From the NCBI GenBank assembly GCA_900467685.1, contig UBQX01000002.1, positions 82,720-146,719 on the forward strand: a stretch of 64,000 bases of DNA. The letters run 5' to 3'. Made by a program: the position numbers and the translations under genes. Of this stretch, positions 45,229 through 54,149 are shown piece by piece. The number at the start of each line of letters is the position of its first letter. Positions within the stretch are counted from its first letter, which is position 1. The notes beneath the pieces were generated by a model. It saw only the letters and a list, made by a program, of their open reading frames with translations, was not told where the DNA came from and did not search any database. The DNA is from Hyphomicrobiales bacterium (GTDB lineage Bacteria > Pseudomonadota > Alphaproteobacteria > Rhizobiales > Rhizobiaceae).

Positions 45229-45497
45229 GGTGCCCGTGTTTCACTCCGCGCAACGAGACCAGCATCGCGCTCCTGCCTGATCCGTCGCAGCACCTCGACA
45301 CTGTCCTTGCCTCTTGTGTCGTGAGAGGGAAGCGTATCCAGAGCCTCAAGCGCCCGCTGTCTGGCGTCCCTCAATAAGGCATCTGCAATGGCCTGTTCGA
45401 CAAATTCGGAGCGCCGCGACGCCGGCACAACATCCTCAAGCTCCGCCTTGAGCGATTTGGAAATCGTGAAGGCCGCTCTTTCCTTGTGATCGTTCAC
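45225..45497 (-). CDS. Antitoxin partner of VapC
   Basis: The 90-residue protein has an N-terminal ribbon-helix-helix-like segment (AAFTISKSLKAELEDVVPAS, RRSEFVEQAIADALL) and a charged C-terminal tail that would bind the toxin. It is first in the two-gene unit, whose start/stop overlap implies coupled translation. It probably represses its own promoter in the 61-bp gap to the YciI-like gene. Confidence 0.74.
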   Translation of the reverse strand: MNDHKERAAFTISKSLKAELEDVVPASRRSEFVEQAIADALLRDARQRALEALDTLPSHDTRGKDSVEVLRRIRQERDAGLVARSETRAP

Positions 45498-45558
45498 TGG
45501 GGCAACTCCGTGTCAGGGATACATCCTACCACAGCGCCGGAACATGGACAAACGCCCC

Positions 45559-45870
45559 TTAAACCTGATCCTCCGCCACGATCCGCGACGGATCAAACAC
45601 CGCGTGGATCGGCAGGATCTCCCGCGACGCAAACAGCCCGGCGATCTCATACGGATCAGCCGCGTTAAAGTCCGCTATCGCCGCCTCGTCCGCCGCTTCC
45701 ATGACCATCCAGGTCCCGGTCATCGTCTCGCGCCCGAGCGGCGAGCCGACGAGCACGCGGACAAGCCCGCCGCCGCCCGTCTTCACATGGGCGAGATGGG
45801 CGGCGCGGTTGTCCTTGCGGACCTCCAGCATGCCCGGCTTGTCCTGCGAAACGACGAGGAAATGCGGCAT
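45559..45870 (-). CDS. YciI-like small protein
   Basis: The 103-residue ferredoxin-like alpha+beta protein has the YciI pattern: PHFLVVSQDKPGMLEVR, then NRAAHLAHV (His), a central GSPLGRETMTGTWMVMEA and the Asp-Pro segment FNAADPYEIAGLF. Such proteins resemble muconolactone isomerase and often act next to oxidative enzymes. It begins inside the stop region of the flavin monooxygenase gene; TTG three codons upstream is an alternative start. Confidence 0.8.
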   Translation of the reverse strand: MPHFLVVSQDKPGMLEVRKDNRAAHLAHVKTGGGGLVRVLVGSPLGRETMTGTWMVMEAADEAAIADFNAADPYEIAGLFASREILPIHAVFDPSRIVAEDQV

Positions 45871-45871
45871 C

Positions 45872-47143
45872 TCAGGCAACGTCCTTCTTCGGCAGCTGCA
45901 CGATGGAGGGGCGGCTATTCAGTCCCTCGACATCCATGCCGGCGATCTTCTTGTAATTGGCGGCGATCTCTTTCAGTTCCGCCTCGTCCAGCACATCGGA
46001 GACCTTGTCGAACTCCCCGCCGCAACGTTCTTCGACAATGTTCATCACATGGTCAGGCCCATTTCCACGATTAGCCATGACGAGCCGTGTGGTAGCCGGC
46101 CGGCGCTCGCCCTCATAGGCCTCCAGCGCCTCGACGCCGACACCGCGCGCGATGAATTCGCGCACCAGCACGCGCGCATCGAGAATACCCTGCGACGCCC
46201 CGTTGGAGCCGATCGGATACATGGCATGCGCCGCGTCACCGGCGAGCGTCGTGCGACCAAAGGTCCAGCACTCGACCGGGTCGCGGTCGACCATGGGGAA
46301 CTCGTAGCAATAACCGCCGTCCTGCATCAGCTTCGGGATATCGAGCCAGTCGAAATGCCAGTCCGCAAACGCCGGGAAGAAGTCGTCGAAATTGCCGTGA
46401 CGATTATAGTCCTCGCGGTTCCATTTTTTGTCCGGCGGGAATTTCAGCTCGGCAATCCAGTTGATCTCGGCCTCGCCCGTTTCCGGGTCAGCCTTGCTAA
46501 TCGGATAGGTCACGAATTTCTGCCATTCGTGGCCGGCCATCCCCATCGTCGCTTCGGTGATGAAAGGCTTGGCCTTGGCCGTGCCGCGCCAGAGGATCGA
46601 CCCGCCCCAATGCGGTGCACCCTCACCCGGATAGAATTTCGCACGGATATTGGAATGAATACCGTCGCAGGCGACGAAGACGGAGCCTTCAGCCGTGGAC
46701 AAATTTCCCTGCTTGTCGCGGAAGGTGACGATCACGCCGCCATCCACATCCTTGCAGTCGACCGCCTCGCGACCCGTCACCACCGTGCCCTTGCCGGCCC
46801 GCGCTTCCAGAGCATGGAACAGCATCATCTGGAAACCGCCCCGATGCACCGAGAACTGCGGCCACGAATAGCCGGCAAACTGCCCGCGCGGCTCCGACCA
46901 GATCTGCTTGCCCTTCTTGGAGAAATAGGCGACCTCGCGGGTGCGCACGCCAATCGCGTCCATCTCCGCCTCAAGGCCCATCTCGAACAGCTCGCGCACC
47001 GCATGCGGCTGCACGTTGATGCCGACACCCAGCGGCTTCAGCTCGCTGACCTGCTCGAAGATGCGAAACGGAATGCCTGCCTGATGGCAAGAAATGGCAA
47101 GCGTCAGGCCGGTAATGCCGGCCCCGGCGATGATGACGGTCAT
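45872..47143 (-). CDS. Flavin-dependent aromatic-ring monooxygenase (PHBH family)
   Basis: The 423-residue group A flavoprotein monooxygenase has TVIIAGAGITGLTLAISCHQ (FAD loop), VACDGIHSNIR (DG motif) and TLAGDAAHAMYPIGSNGASQ (GD motif with the NGASQ segment typical of salicylate/3-hydroxybenzoate-type hydroxylases). The start MTVIIAG follows a GGGAGGG site. It forms a tight unit with the YciI-like gene. The substrate is probably a hydroxylated aromatic or heteroaromatic acid; nothing else in the window identifies the pathway. Confidence 0.86.
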   Translation of the reverse strand: MTVIIAGAGITGLTLAISCHQAGIPFRIFEQVSELKPLGVGINVQPHAVRELFEMGLEAEMDAIGVRTREVAYFSKKGKQIWSEPRGQFAGYSWPQFSVHRGGFQMMLFHALEARAGKGTVVTGREAVDCKDVDGGVIVTFRDKQGNLSTAEGSVFVACDGIHSNIRAKFYPGEGAPHWGGSILWRGTAKAKPFITEATMGMAGHEWQKFVTYPISKADPETGEAEINWIAELKFPPDKKWNREDYNRHGNFDDFFPAFADWHFDWLDIPKLMQDGGYCYEFPMVDRDPVECWTFGRTTLAGDAAHAMYPIGSNGASQGILDARVLVREFIARGVGVEALEAYEGERRPATTRLVMANRGNGPDHVMNIVEERCGGEFDKVSDVLDEAELKEIAANYKKIAGMDVEGLNSRPSIVQLPKKDVA

Positions 47144-47294
47144 GAACCCTCCCGCGTGGCGCCCTTCATTTCTTCGCGATGAAGGCGCGCAAACCCTATC
47201 AACAAGCCCGCGCAACCTCTGCCGCAGGCGTCTGATCCTGATTTAGCCGCTAAAGGTTATGCCGGCAAATTATTTCGTGGCCTCTGAAAAGGCG

Positions 47295-49097
47295 TCAGAC
47301 CTGAAGTTCCGCCAGTTCCTTGCCATCGAACTGCAGCGAAGCGAGCCGCGCATAGATACCGCCCTTGGCAACAAGGCTCTGGTGATTGCCCTCTTCCACT
47401 ACCCGGCCGTCATCCATGACAAGAATGCGGTCCGCCTTGAGCACGGTCGCCAGGCGATGCGCTATGACGATCGTCGTGCGATCCTTCATCAGCCCGTCGA
47501 GCGCGTTCTGCACCAGCTTTTCGCTCTCGGCATCCAGCGCCGAGGTCGCCTCGTCCAGGAGCAGCACGGGCGCGTTCTTCAGGATCGCGCGCGCAATGGC
47601 AATGCGCTGCCGTTGGCCGCCGGACAGCGTCACGCCGCGCTCGCCGGACATGGTGTCATAGCCGTTATCAAGCCGCTCGATGAATTCATGCGCATGCGCG
47701 GCCTTGGCGGCCGCAATCACGTCCGCGCGGCTGGCATCCGGCCGACCAAAGGCGATGTTGTCATGGATGGAGGAGGCAAAGATCGTCACGTCCTGCGGTA
47801 CGATGGAAAGCCGGGCCCGCAAATCTGCCGGATCGACATCGCGGACGGAAATACCATCCAGCGAGATGTCGCCCGATGATGTGTCGTAATAACGCATGAT
47901 CAGCGCAAGCACAGTGCTCTTGCCGGCGCCGGAAGAGCCGACGATGGCGACCGTTTCGCCGGGCTCAACGTTGAAGGTCAGCCCCTTGAGCGCCGATCGC
48001 TCCGGTGCGGAGGGATAGGCAAAGCGTACGTCGTTGAAGGCGATCACTCCGGCAGCGGTGGCCGGAAAGCGCTTGGGGTTCGTCGGCGCGCGAATGGCAG
48101 GTACCTCGGCCAGCAATTCGGCAAGCCGTTCGGCGGCCCCGGAGGCCTGCGCGATCTCGCCCCAGACTTCGGAAAGCGCGCCAAGGCTCGACGCTGCCAC
48201 CACGGCATAGAGCACGAACTGCCCGAGCGTACCCGCGGACATCGTTCCATCCAGCACGGCATGCGCACCATACCAGAGCACGCCGGCAATGCTGCCGAAC
48301 ACCATGGAAATGGCCACGCCCGTCAAGATGGAGCGCGAGCGGATAGCCGCCTGCGCCGCGCCGAAAGCACCCTCGATTGCATCCGCATAGCGCCCGCTTG
48401 CAGCCGGCCCGCCATTGAAGGCCTGCACGGTGCGGATCGCGCCAATCGACTCACTGGCAAATGCGGATGCTTCAGCCAGCGTGTCCTGCGCCGAACGCGA
48501 GCGCTTGCGCACCGAACGACCGAAGGCAATGAGCGGAAAGACGATGAAGGGAATGGCGACCAGAACCAGCGCCGAGAGCCTCGGGCTCGTATAGACCATC
48601 ATCGCTGCGCCGCCGAGACACAGGATAAGGTTGCGCAGCGCCAGCGACGCCGTGGCGCCGACAACCGACTTCACCTGAGTCGTGTCCGCCGTCAGCCGCG
48701 AGACGATCTCGCCGGACTGGTTGACGTCGAAGAAGGACGGCGAAAGCTTGATGACATGGGAATAGACATCGCGCCGCAGGTCCGCAACGATCCGCTCGCC
48801 GATGGAGATGACATAATAATACCGCATGGCACTGGCAAAGGCGAGCAACACAGCCAGCGCGATCAGCATGCCGAAATAGTTGTTGATGAATCCGGCATCC
48901 GACTGCGAGAAGCCGTGGTCGATCATGCGGCGCACGGCGAGCGGCAATGCCAGGGTGGCAACGGCGGCAAGCGTGAGGAAAATCAGCGCCTTGACGACCA
49001 TAGCGCGGTAGTGGCCGAGATAGGGAAGAAGCGTGGCAAGCGGCTTCAGCGACCGCGTGCGCGGCGCTTCCATTTGATCGACTTCGCTCAATGCCAT
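47295..49097 (-). CDS. ABC exporter half-transporter (MsbA/LmrA-like)
   Basis: The 600-residue fused permease-ATPase has six membrane helices in the first 310 residues (for example MVVKALIFLTLAAVATLALP and LSALVLVAIPFIVFPLIAFG). The nucleotide-binding domain has Walker A GSSGAGKST (387-395), signature TLSGGQRQRIAIARA, Walker B VLLLDEATSALD and switch His in VIAHRLATVL. It would function as a homodimer exporting lipids or drugs. The substrate is unknown. It is divergent from rpmE. Confidence 0.93.
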   Translation of the reverse strand: MALSEVDQMEAPRTRSLKPLATLLPYLGHYRAMVVKALIFLTLAAVATLALPLAVRRMIDHGFSQSDAGFINNYFGMLIALAVLLAFASAMRYYYVISIGERIVADLRRDVYSHVIKLSPSFFDVNQSGEIVSRLTADTTQVKSVVGATASLALRNLILCLGGAAMMVYTSPRLSALVLVAIPFIVFPLIAFGRSVRKRSRSAQDTLAEASAFASESIGAIRTVQAFNGGPAASGRYADAIEGAFGAAQAAIRSRSILTGVAISMVFGSIAGVLWYGAHAVLDGTMSAGTLGQFVLYAVVAASSLGALSEVWGEIAQASGAAERLAELLAEVPAIRAPTNPKRFPATAAGVIAFNDVRFAYPSAPERSALKGLTFNVEPGETVAIVGSSGAGKSTVLALIMRYYDTSSGDISLDGISVRDVDPADLRARLSIVPQDVTIFASSIHDNIAFGRPDASRADVIAAAKAAHAHEFIERLDNGYDTMSGERGVTLSGGQRQRIAIARAILKNAPVLLLDEATSALDAESEKLVQNALDGLMKDRTTIVIAHRLATVLKADRILVMDDGRVVEEGNHQSLVAKGGIYARLASLQFDGKELAELQV

Positions 49098-49314
49098 TCC
49101 CTCTCGCTCAGCTGCCGGGGGCTTGAACGAACAGGCTTGCGGGAATGCGCAAGTTTTGTCCGCCGGGCCTTGTTATCCGGCAATCCTTCATGTATAGGCA
49201 CGGCACTCATTAAGGGACCGGCCAAAATTCGGTTGCGGCCCCATTTACGCGTTTGGGTCAGATGCCGCAATGGTCTGCGGCAATTGTTCCCACCCCAGGC
49301 AGGAAGACAAGGTT

Positions 49315-49536
49315 ATGAAGGCTGACATTCATCCCGACTATCACGTGATCAAGGTGGTCATGACCGATGGTACCGAATACGAAACCCGCTCCACGTGGGG
49401 CGCTGAAGGCGACGTGCTGAACCTCGACATCGACCCGCGGTCGCATCCGGCATGGACCGGCGGCAACCAGCAGCTCATGGACCGCGGCGGCCGCGTTTCC
49501 AAGTTCAACAAGCGCTTCGGCGGCCTCGGCCTCTGA
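49315..49536 (+). CDS. rpmE: 50S ribosomal protein L31
   Basis: The 73-residue protein starts [20 protein letters not shown] and ends [17 protein letters not shown]. It lacks the Cys pairs of zinc-binding L31, matching the rhizobial zinc-independent form. The start follows AGGAAG; an upstream in-frame ATG adds unrelated residues. A terminator follows within 30 bp, so it is monocistronic. Confidence 0.96.
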   Translation: MKADIHPDYHVIKVVMTDGTEYETRSTWGAEGDVLNLDIDPRSHPAWTGGNQQLMDRGGRVSKFNKRFGGLGL

Positions 49537-49561
49537 TCCTGTTGACAGGCAAGTTTTGAAA

Positions 49562-49588
49562 AGCCCGGCCTTCGAGCCGGGTTTTTTG
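49562..49588 (+). terminator. Rho-independent terminator of rpmE
   Basis: A CCCGGC / GCCGGG stem with a CTTCGA loop is followed by TTTTTT. Confidence 0.93.
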
Positions 49589-49625
49589 CGTCTGGCACCT
49601 GCCCTCTCTTGAATTTTAAAGACGC

Positions 49626-49656
49626 AAAAAAGACGGCGGAGTTGCCTCCGCCGTCA
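49626..49656 (-). terminator. Rho-independent terminator of the DUF1465 gene
   Basis: On the minus strand a GACGGCGGAG / CTCCGCCGTC stem with a GCAA tetraloop is followed by TTTTTTGCG, 33 bp after the stop. Confidence 0.93.
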
Positions 49657-49688
49657 AGTCGTACTCAGGTTGGTAAAGTCGTTCGGTG

Positions 49689-50204
49689 TCAGTGACGACC
49701 GAAGGCGGTCTGCAGCAGCGAGAGCTGCGCCTGAACGCTGTTCTGGTTGTCATGAACGGCCGGCGCATCGGCCGGGCGGTAGATTTCGCGGTCGAGCAGG
49801 GCCACGCGGCTCTGCAGGCGATGCGAACGCTCGATCAGTTCGCGGAACGAAAGCGGCAGGTCTTCCCAGCCCGGAGCCTCGCGGTCGAGGTTATAGGCGT
49901 CGAGACGAACCTTCTTCTTTTCCGACATGACCTGATCGCGGGTCATTTCGCCGTTGTTGACGGCGCGCTGCAGGAGAAGCCAGGAGGCCATCTGCATGAG
50001 GCGGGTCGTCAGGCGCATGGATTCTGCAGCGTAAAGAACCGATACTTGGCGCGGCAGAACCTTGGAAGCGGCGCGGCCCGGACCGTCGAGATAGCTTGCA
50101 GTTTCTTCAACCAGCGCCATGCCCTCTGCATAGAGAGACTTGAACTGGGTGGACGAAGCCGCATGACCTGCGAAACTGATCGTGTTCAAACCGGTGTCGG
50201 ACAT
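49689..50204 (-). CDS. DUF1465 family protein
   Basis: The 171-residue, mostly helical cytoplasmic protein is conserved in Rhizobiales. Recognised blocks are SLYAEGMALVEETASYLDGP, SMRLTTRLMQMASWLLLQRA and REAPGWEDLPLSFRELIERS, followed by SRVALLDREIYRP. No membrane segment or catalytic motif is present. A perfect CtrA box lies 112 bp upstream in a long non-coding region, which suggests cell-cycle-controlled expression. The function is unknown to me. Confidence 0.85.
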   Translation of the reverse strand: MSDTGLNTISFAGHAASSTQFKSLYAEGMALVEETASYLDGPGRAASKVLPRQVSVLYAAESMRLTTRLMQMASWLLLQRAVNNGEMTRDQVMSEKKKVRLDAYNLDREAPGWEDLPLSFRELIERSHRLQSRVALLDREIYRPADAPAVHDNQNSVQAQLSLLQTAFGRH

Positions 50205-50315
50205 TTCTTTATCGCCTCGATACGCATCAAACTTTTAAAGGCTGAAGGGAAGTTTTTGTTCCCCGCTTGTGTGAACATAACATGATGCCAATAGCACAGA
50301 GGCGCAAGTCGAATC

Positions 50316-50330
50316 TTAAGAAAAGGTTAA
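50316..50330 (-). promoter_or_regulatory. Perfect CtrA box upstream of the DUF1465 gene
   Basis: TTAAGAAAAGGTTAA fits TTAA-N7-TTAA and lies 112-126 bp before the DUF1465 start with no other gene in between. Confidence 0.65.
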
Positions 50331-50387
50331 TACCCACATTTACCGCGACTTGATCGCCGGCACACCGAAGATATGGTTGCCAAACAA

Positions 50388-50415
50388 ACAAAAAAAGAGC
50401 CGCGAAAAGCGGCTC
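50388..50415 (-). terminator. Rho-independent terminator downstream of the DUF1192 gene
   Basis: On the minus strand a GAGCCGC / GCGGCTC stem with a TTTT loop is followed by TTTTTTTG. It is about 145 bp past the DUF1192 stop and ends the MFS-DUF1192 transcript. Confidence 0.88.
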
Positions 50416-50561
50416 TCAAGGTAAAACAGGGAGAAAATCAGAAGTCGCTCATGAAGCTGAACCATCTGAACCCAGAAAGCTCTGGATGGCTCCAGTAATA
50501 ACTTATGAAGGTTTCTGATTACTTAACACCGCCCTGAGAAATGCCATTTCGGCACAGAAAT

Positions 50562-50753
50562 TCAGCGTTTGAAGAAGCTGTCAGCCGCCGCCCGGCTGGC
50601 ACCCTTGGCAGCGGCCGCCGCCTCGAGCCGCGCGATCTCCGCCTTCAGCAGTTCCACCCGGGCCTTCAACTCGTCGACAGACAACAGCGAGAGGTCCTGA
50701 CCAATGTCGTGGGCGGACTTGCGTACCGGTCGGTCTTCGTCAAAAAGGCTCAT
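50562..50753 (-). CDS. DUF1192 family small protein
   Basis: The 63-residue protein has a conserved Leu-rich coiled-coil core (LSLLSVDELKARVELLKAEI, then ARLEAAAAAK) after an acidic start MSLFDEDRPVRK. This is the typical DUF1192 layout in alphaproteobacteria. It overlaps the MFS gene by 4 bp (ATGA), so translation is coupled. Function unknown. Confidence 0.85.
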   Translation of the reverse strand: MSLFDEDRPVRKSAHDIGQDLSLLSVDELKARVELLKAEIARLEAAAAAKGASRAAADSFFKR

Positions 50754-52045
50754 GCTGCTTTCTCCTCTTTACTCTTGTCATGCCGGTCTCCGCCCTGCCC
50801 CTCGTCCGCAGCACCACCGGCAAGCGGGCTCAGGTTGAAGCTCTCGGGCGTTTTCACCGTGATGTGGCCGAGCGGAATATAGGCCTCGCGATCGGCCGTC
50901 GGAACCGGAGCGCGCATGCGCGAGCGGAAGACGGCGTAGATGGTGATGGCCACATGCGCGAGCGACGTGATGGCGAAAAGTGCATAAGGCCCGAACGCCG
51001 CCATGACCGGACCGCCGAGCGTCGGCCCGATGATCGTCCCGACGCCGTAAAGCAGCAGCAAGCCGCCGGACACCTTCACGTAATTTTCCGGCGATGCATG
51101 GTCATTGGCATGTGCGGCCGCCAGCGGATAGAGCGCATTGGCCGAAGCGCCATAAAGTGAGACGAGCGCCAGCAGGATCACCACATTGGACGGCTGGAAG
51201 AGAGCCAGAACCCAACCGGCCAGCGCGCCGATGCCGGCCAGCGTGGCCAGAACCAGGCGGCGGTCCATTCGGTCCGACAGCCGGCCGGTCGGGATCTGGA
51301 TCAAGGCACCGGCAGCAATCGCAAGGCTCATCATCAGCGCAACGTGACCAGCCGACAAATTGGCCTTCGAACCGAAAACAGCACCAAGCGTGCCGAAGGC
51401 GCCATTCGCGATTCCGATCAGCACCATGCCGACAAAGGCGATAGGCGAATTGCGGTAAAGCGCGGCAACATCCAGTTTCACGCTTTTCAGCGGCTGCGGG
51501 GAAGCGGCCGTCGACAGGGTAGTCGGCAGCATGGCGACGCAATAGAGAATGCCGACGATCATGAAGAGAATGGTCGTGTGGATATCACCCGAGGCCACCA
51601 TCATCTGGCCACCGACAACGCCGCCCAGCGTGATCATGATATAGGTCGAGAAGATCACGCCACGGTTCTTGTTGTCGACCCGCTCGTTGAGCCAGCTTTC
51701 GATGATCATCGACGTACCGGCCGAGGCGAAACCGGTCAGCGCGCGCAGCGCGATCCAGGCGGTGGGATCGACGAGAATGCCGGTCAGCAGCGCGATGATC
51801 GCCGTCAGCGACAGAAAGCCGGAAAAGGCGCGCACATGGCCGATGCGGCGGACAACCAGCGGCGCCAGAAAGCATCCGGCAACGAAGCCCGCCGACCAGG
51901 AGGTGCCGAGCAGGCCGAGCGTCGTGGTCGAGTAACCCTCCGAAGTACCGCGCAGCGGCAGAAGCAGCGAATGCAGGCCGTTGCCGAAGAACAGGAACAG
52001 CGTTCCGACCAGAAGCGAAAATACCGGAAGAAGATTACGCCGCAT
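50750..52045 (-). CDS. MFS transporter (YcaD-like)
   Basis: The 431-residue carrier has 12 predicted helices, starting MRRNLLPVFSLLVGTLFLFF. It carries RRIGHVRAFSGF and GRLSDRMDRR loops of the major facilitator superfamily and ESWLNERVDNKNRG, a block typical of the YcaD group. The C-terminal tail is soluble and charged (KSKEEKAA). It is probably a proton-driven carrier; the substrate is unknown. It is followed by DUF1192 with overlapping codons. Confidence 0.88.
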   Translation of the reverse strand: MRRNLLPVFSLLVGTLFLFFGNGLHSLLLPLRGTSEGYSTTTLGLLGTSWSAGFVAGCFLAPLVVRRIGHVRAFSGFLSLTAIIALLTGILVDPTAWIALRALTGFASAGTSMIIESWLNERVDNKNRGVIFSTYIMITLGGVVGGQMMVASGDIHTTILFMIVGILYCVAMLPTTLSTAASPQPLKSVKLDVAALYRNSPIAFVGMVLIGIANGAFGTLGAVFGSKANLSAGHVALMMSLAIAAGALIQIPTGRLSDRMDRRLVLATLAGIGALAGWVLALFQPSNVVILLALVSLYGASANALYPLAAAHANDHASPENYVKVSGGLLLLYGVGTIIGPTLGGPVMAAFGPYALFAITSLAHVAITIYAVFRSRMRAPVPTADREAYIPLGHITVKTPESFNLSPLAGGAADEGQGGDRHDKSKEEKAA

Positions 52046-52225
52046 CAATGTCCCGTCCCAACCCGCGCATCAAGGCGAGCCTTTGAATATTTGTTTGGCT
52101 TGAAAGAGAACCGCCTTTGCGTTAGCGCGAAGGATGATCATGGTCCCGAAGCATCTTTGCACAATGCTTATGCCCGAAATCATGACACGGATATGGCGAA
52201 ACTCAAGAACAGGGCATGAGGCAAC

Positions 52226-52378
52226 GTGACGAAGATCATCGCATTGTTGCTGATACTTGCCATGCTGGCCCATATCGTGAGGCCGCTCGGACTGCCGGGC
52301 CTGCGCCGCCGCGGCGATTTCTGGAAAATCGCCCTCTTCGCCTTCGCCATCACCATGTTCGTGAGCCTGCTGCGATAA
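52226..52378 (+). CDS. 50-residue membrane protein with two helices
   Basis: A GTG-started frame encodes TKIIALLLILAMLAHIVRPL, then GLPGLRRRGDFWK and IALFAFAITMFVSLLR. Two hydrophobic helices flank a basic cytoplasmic loop with the motif RPLGLPGLRRR. A GAGG site lies a few bases upstream. It is divergent from the MFS gene and convergent with pgk. I recall similar short hypothetical proteins in rhizobia but no assigned function. Confidence 0.62.
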   Translation: MTKIIALLLILAMLAHIVRPLGLPGLRRRGDFWKIALFAFAITMFVSLLR

Positions 52379-52389
52379 ACGCCAAGGGC

Positions 52390-52423
52390 AAATGAAAGGC
52401 GCGCGAGGTTTCCCCCGCGCGCC
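52390..52423 (-). terminator. Hairpin terminator of pgk (possible)
   Basis: GGCGCGCG / CGCGCGCC with a 10-nt loop is followed on the minus strand by TTTCATTTG. Two further GC stems (CCCGG-type, 52436-52475) lie between it and the pgk stop. It may also stop transcription coming from the 50-residue gene on the other strand. Confidence 0.5.
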
Positions 52424-52482
52424 AGATTCTCACAACCCGGCTCAGAACCGGGCCGCCCGGACAGAAACCGGGCGCTCTCAAG

Positions 52483-53682
52483 TCACTTGGACGTGTTCAG
52501 GATATCGACGCCCGGAAGCGGCTTGCCTTCCATCCATTCGAGGAAGGCGCCGCCGGCAGTCGAGACATAGGTGAAATCGTCGCCCACGCCGGCATGATTG
52601 ACGGCAGCCACCGTATCGCCGCCACCGGCAACGGAAACGAGCTTGCCAGCCTTGGTCTGTGCGGCGGCATGCTGGGCGGCCGAGACGGTCGCCTTGTCGA
52701 ACGGCTCGATCTCGAAAGCACCGAGCGGACCGTTCCAGACCAGCGTCGCGGCCTTCTCGATCCAGCCATTGACCTTCTCGACCGACTTAGGACCGACGTC
52801 GAGCATCATGGCGTCAGAGGGGATCGCCGAAACGGCAACCGTTTCGTTTGCCGCATTGGCCTTGAACTCGCGGGCAACGACGCCGTCAACGGGCAGCACG
52901 ATGGCGCAACCAGCCTTTTCAGCCTCGGCCAGAATGGTGCGGGCCGTATCGGCGAGGTCGTGTTCGCAAAGTGATTTGCCGACATCGATGCCCTGCGCAG
53001 CCAGGAACGTATTGGCCATGCCGCCGCCGATGACCAGCGCGTCCACCTTCTTCACGAGGTTCTGCAGCAGGTCGATCTTCGTCGAGACCTTTGCGCCGCC
53101 GACAATGGCAACGACCGGACGGGCCGGATTGCCGAGACCCTTTTCCAGCGCCTCAAGCTCGGCCTGCATCGTGCGACCCGCGTAAGCCGGCATGTGATGG
53201 GCAAGGCCTTCGGTCGAGGCATGCGCGCGGTGCGCCGCCGAAAAGGCATCGTTGACGAAGATGTCGCCATTGGCAGCGAGCGCTGCGGTAAACTCGGGCG
53301 TGTTCTTTTCTTCGCCCTTGTGGAAACGGGTGTTTTCCAGAAGCAGGATATCGCCGTTCTGCATGTCGTCGATGGCGGACTTCGCGACATTGCCGACGCA
53401 ATCGGAGGCGAAGAGGACGCGGCGGTCGAGCACGGCTTCAACGGCCGGCGCGATCGTCTTCAGCGACATGTCGGCCACGACTTCGCCCTTGGGACGGCCG
53501 AAATGCGCGAGAAGGATGACCTTCGCGCCCTTGTCGGAGAGTTCGAGAATGGTCGGCGCAACACGCTCGATGCGCGTGGCATCCGTCACCTTGCCGTCGC
53601 TCACCGGCACGTTGAGGTCGACGCGCACAAGCACGCGCTTGCCGGCGATGTCGTTGAGATCGTCAAGGGTTTTGAAGGTCAT
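52483..53682 (-). CDS. pgk: Phosphoglycerate kinase
   Basis: Transfers phosphate between 1,3-bisphosphoglycerate and ADP. The 399-residue protein begins [20 protein letters not shown] and VDLNVPV. It has [38 protein letters not shown] and a C-terminal [15 protein letters not shown] then [10 protein letters not shown]. The start is the ATG at the family N-terminus; the longer upstream frame is unrelated. It is transcribed away from tkt and gap, which lie 4-7 kb to the right, so it is not in an operon with gap here. Confidence 0.97.
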   Translation of the reverse strand: MTFKTLDDLNDIAGKRVLVRVDLNVPVSDGKVTDATRIERVAPTILELSDKGAKVILLAHFGRPKGEVVADMSLKTIAPAVEAVLDRRVLFASDCVGNVAKSAIDDMQNGDILLLENTRFHKGEEKNTPEFTAALAANGDIFVNDAFSAAHRAHASTEGLAHHMPAYAGRTMQAELEALEKGLGNPARPVVAIVGGAKVSTKIDLLQNLVKKVDALVIGGGMANTFLAAQGIDVGKSLCEHDLADTARTILAEAEKAGCAIVLPVDGVVAREFKANAANETVAVSAIPSDAMMLDVGPKSVEKVNGWIEKAATLVWNGPLGAFEIEPFDKATVSAAQHAAAQTKAGKLVSVAGGGDTVAAVNHAGVGDDFTYVSTAGGAFLEWMEGKPLPGVDILNTSK

Positions 53683-53830
53683 GGCAGGTCCCCGAATTGC
53701 ATAAGACGAAGGGAGGAAAGCACGGCTTTCCGGATCGGACCGGACCATACACGCACATGTTCAGGAGACAAGGGGATAGATCAAAGGAAGGCACAACGCC
53801 TTCTTCGCACCAAGCATGAAAGGGAATCCT

Positions 53831-54118
53831 CGGCGCGAAGCGCCGCAAGCGCAGAGCGCGTCGCCGGTCGTTCGGCGCCCGTGTGGAGCGCAGCCCGAAG
53901 GGCGACCAGCGCGTGAACGCAAAATCGGCGCAAAGCGCCGCAAGCGCGAACGCGCGTCGCCGGTCGTCCGGAGCCCCTGTGGAGCGCAGCCAGAAGGGCA
54001 ACCAGCGCGTGAACGCAAAATCGGCGCAAAGCGCGGCAAGCGCGAACGCGCGCCGCCGGTCGTCCGGCGCGCCCGTGCAGCGCAGCCCGTCAGGGCGATC
54101 AGCGCGTGAACGCAAAAA
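53831..54118. repeat. Tandem repeat, three units of about 96 bp
   Basis: Units at about 53831-53925, 53926-54021 and 54022-54118 each begin CGGCGC(A/G)AAGCGC and end AACGCAAAA(A)T, with roughly 80-90 percent identity by eye. Each unit has inner complementarity (GGCGC / GCGCC, CGCCGGTCG / CCGG). It lies about 150 bp upstream of pgk. It is too long per unit and has no spacers, so it is not a CRISPR array. Confidence 0.85.
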
Positions 54119-54149
54119 TTGCGTGAGAAATGAAAGAGAAGTGCGATCC

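Larger units (their letters stand above)
50205..50561. promoter_or_regulatory. 357-bp region upstream of the DUF1465 gene
   Basis: From right to left this holds the 3' flank of the DUF1192 gene and its terminator (50388-50415), then the DUF1465 promoter region with a CtrA box (50316-50330). Between 50416 and 50561 I see no reading frame with coding character and no further motif. Confidence 0.5.

Noticed and set aside
52436..52475. Two GC stems next to the pgk stop as the main pgk terminator
   Set aside because: Neither is followed by a T-run on the minus strand; the hairpin at 52390-52423 fits better, though also weakly.
53831..54118. Possible CRISPR array
   Set aside because: Units are about 96 bp, contiguous and diverged along their whole length, with no constant repeat/variable spacer pattern and no cas genes.
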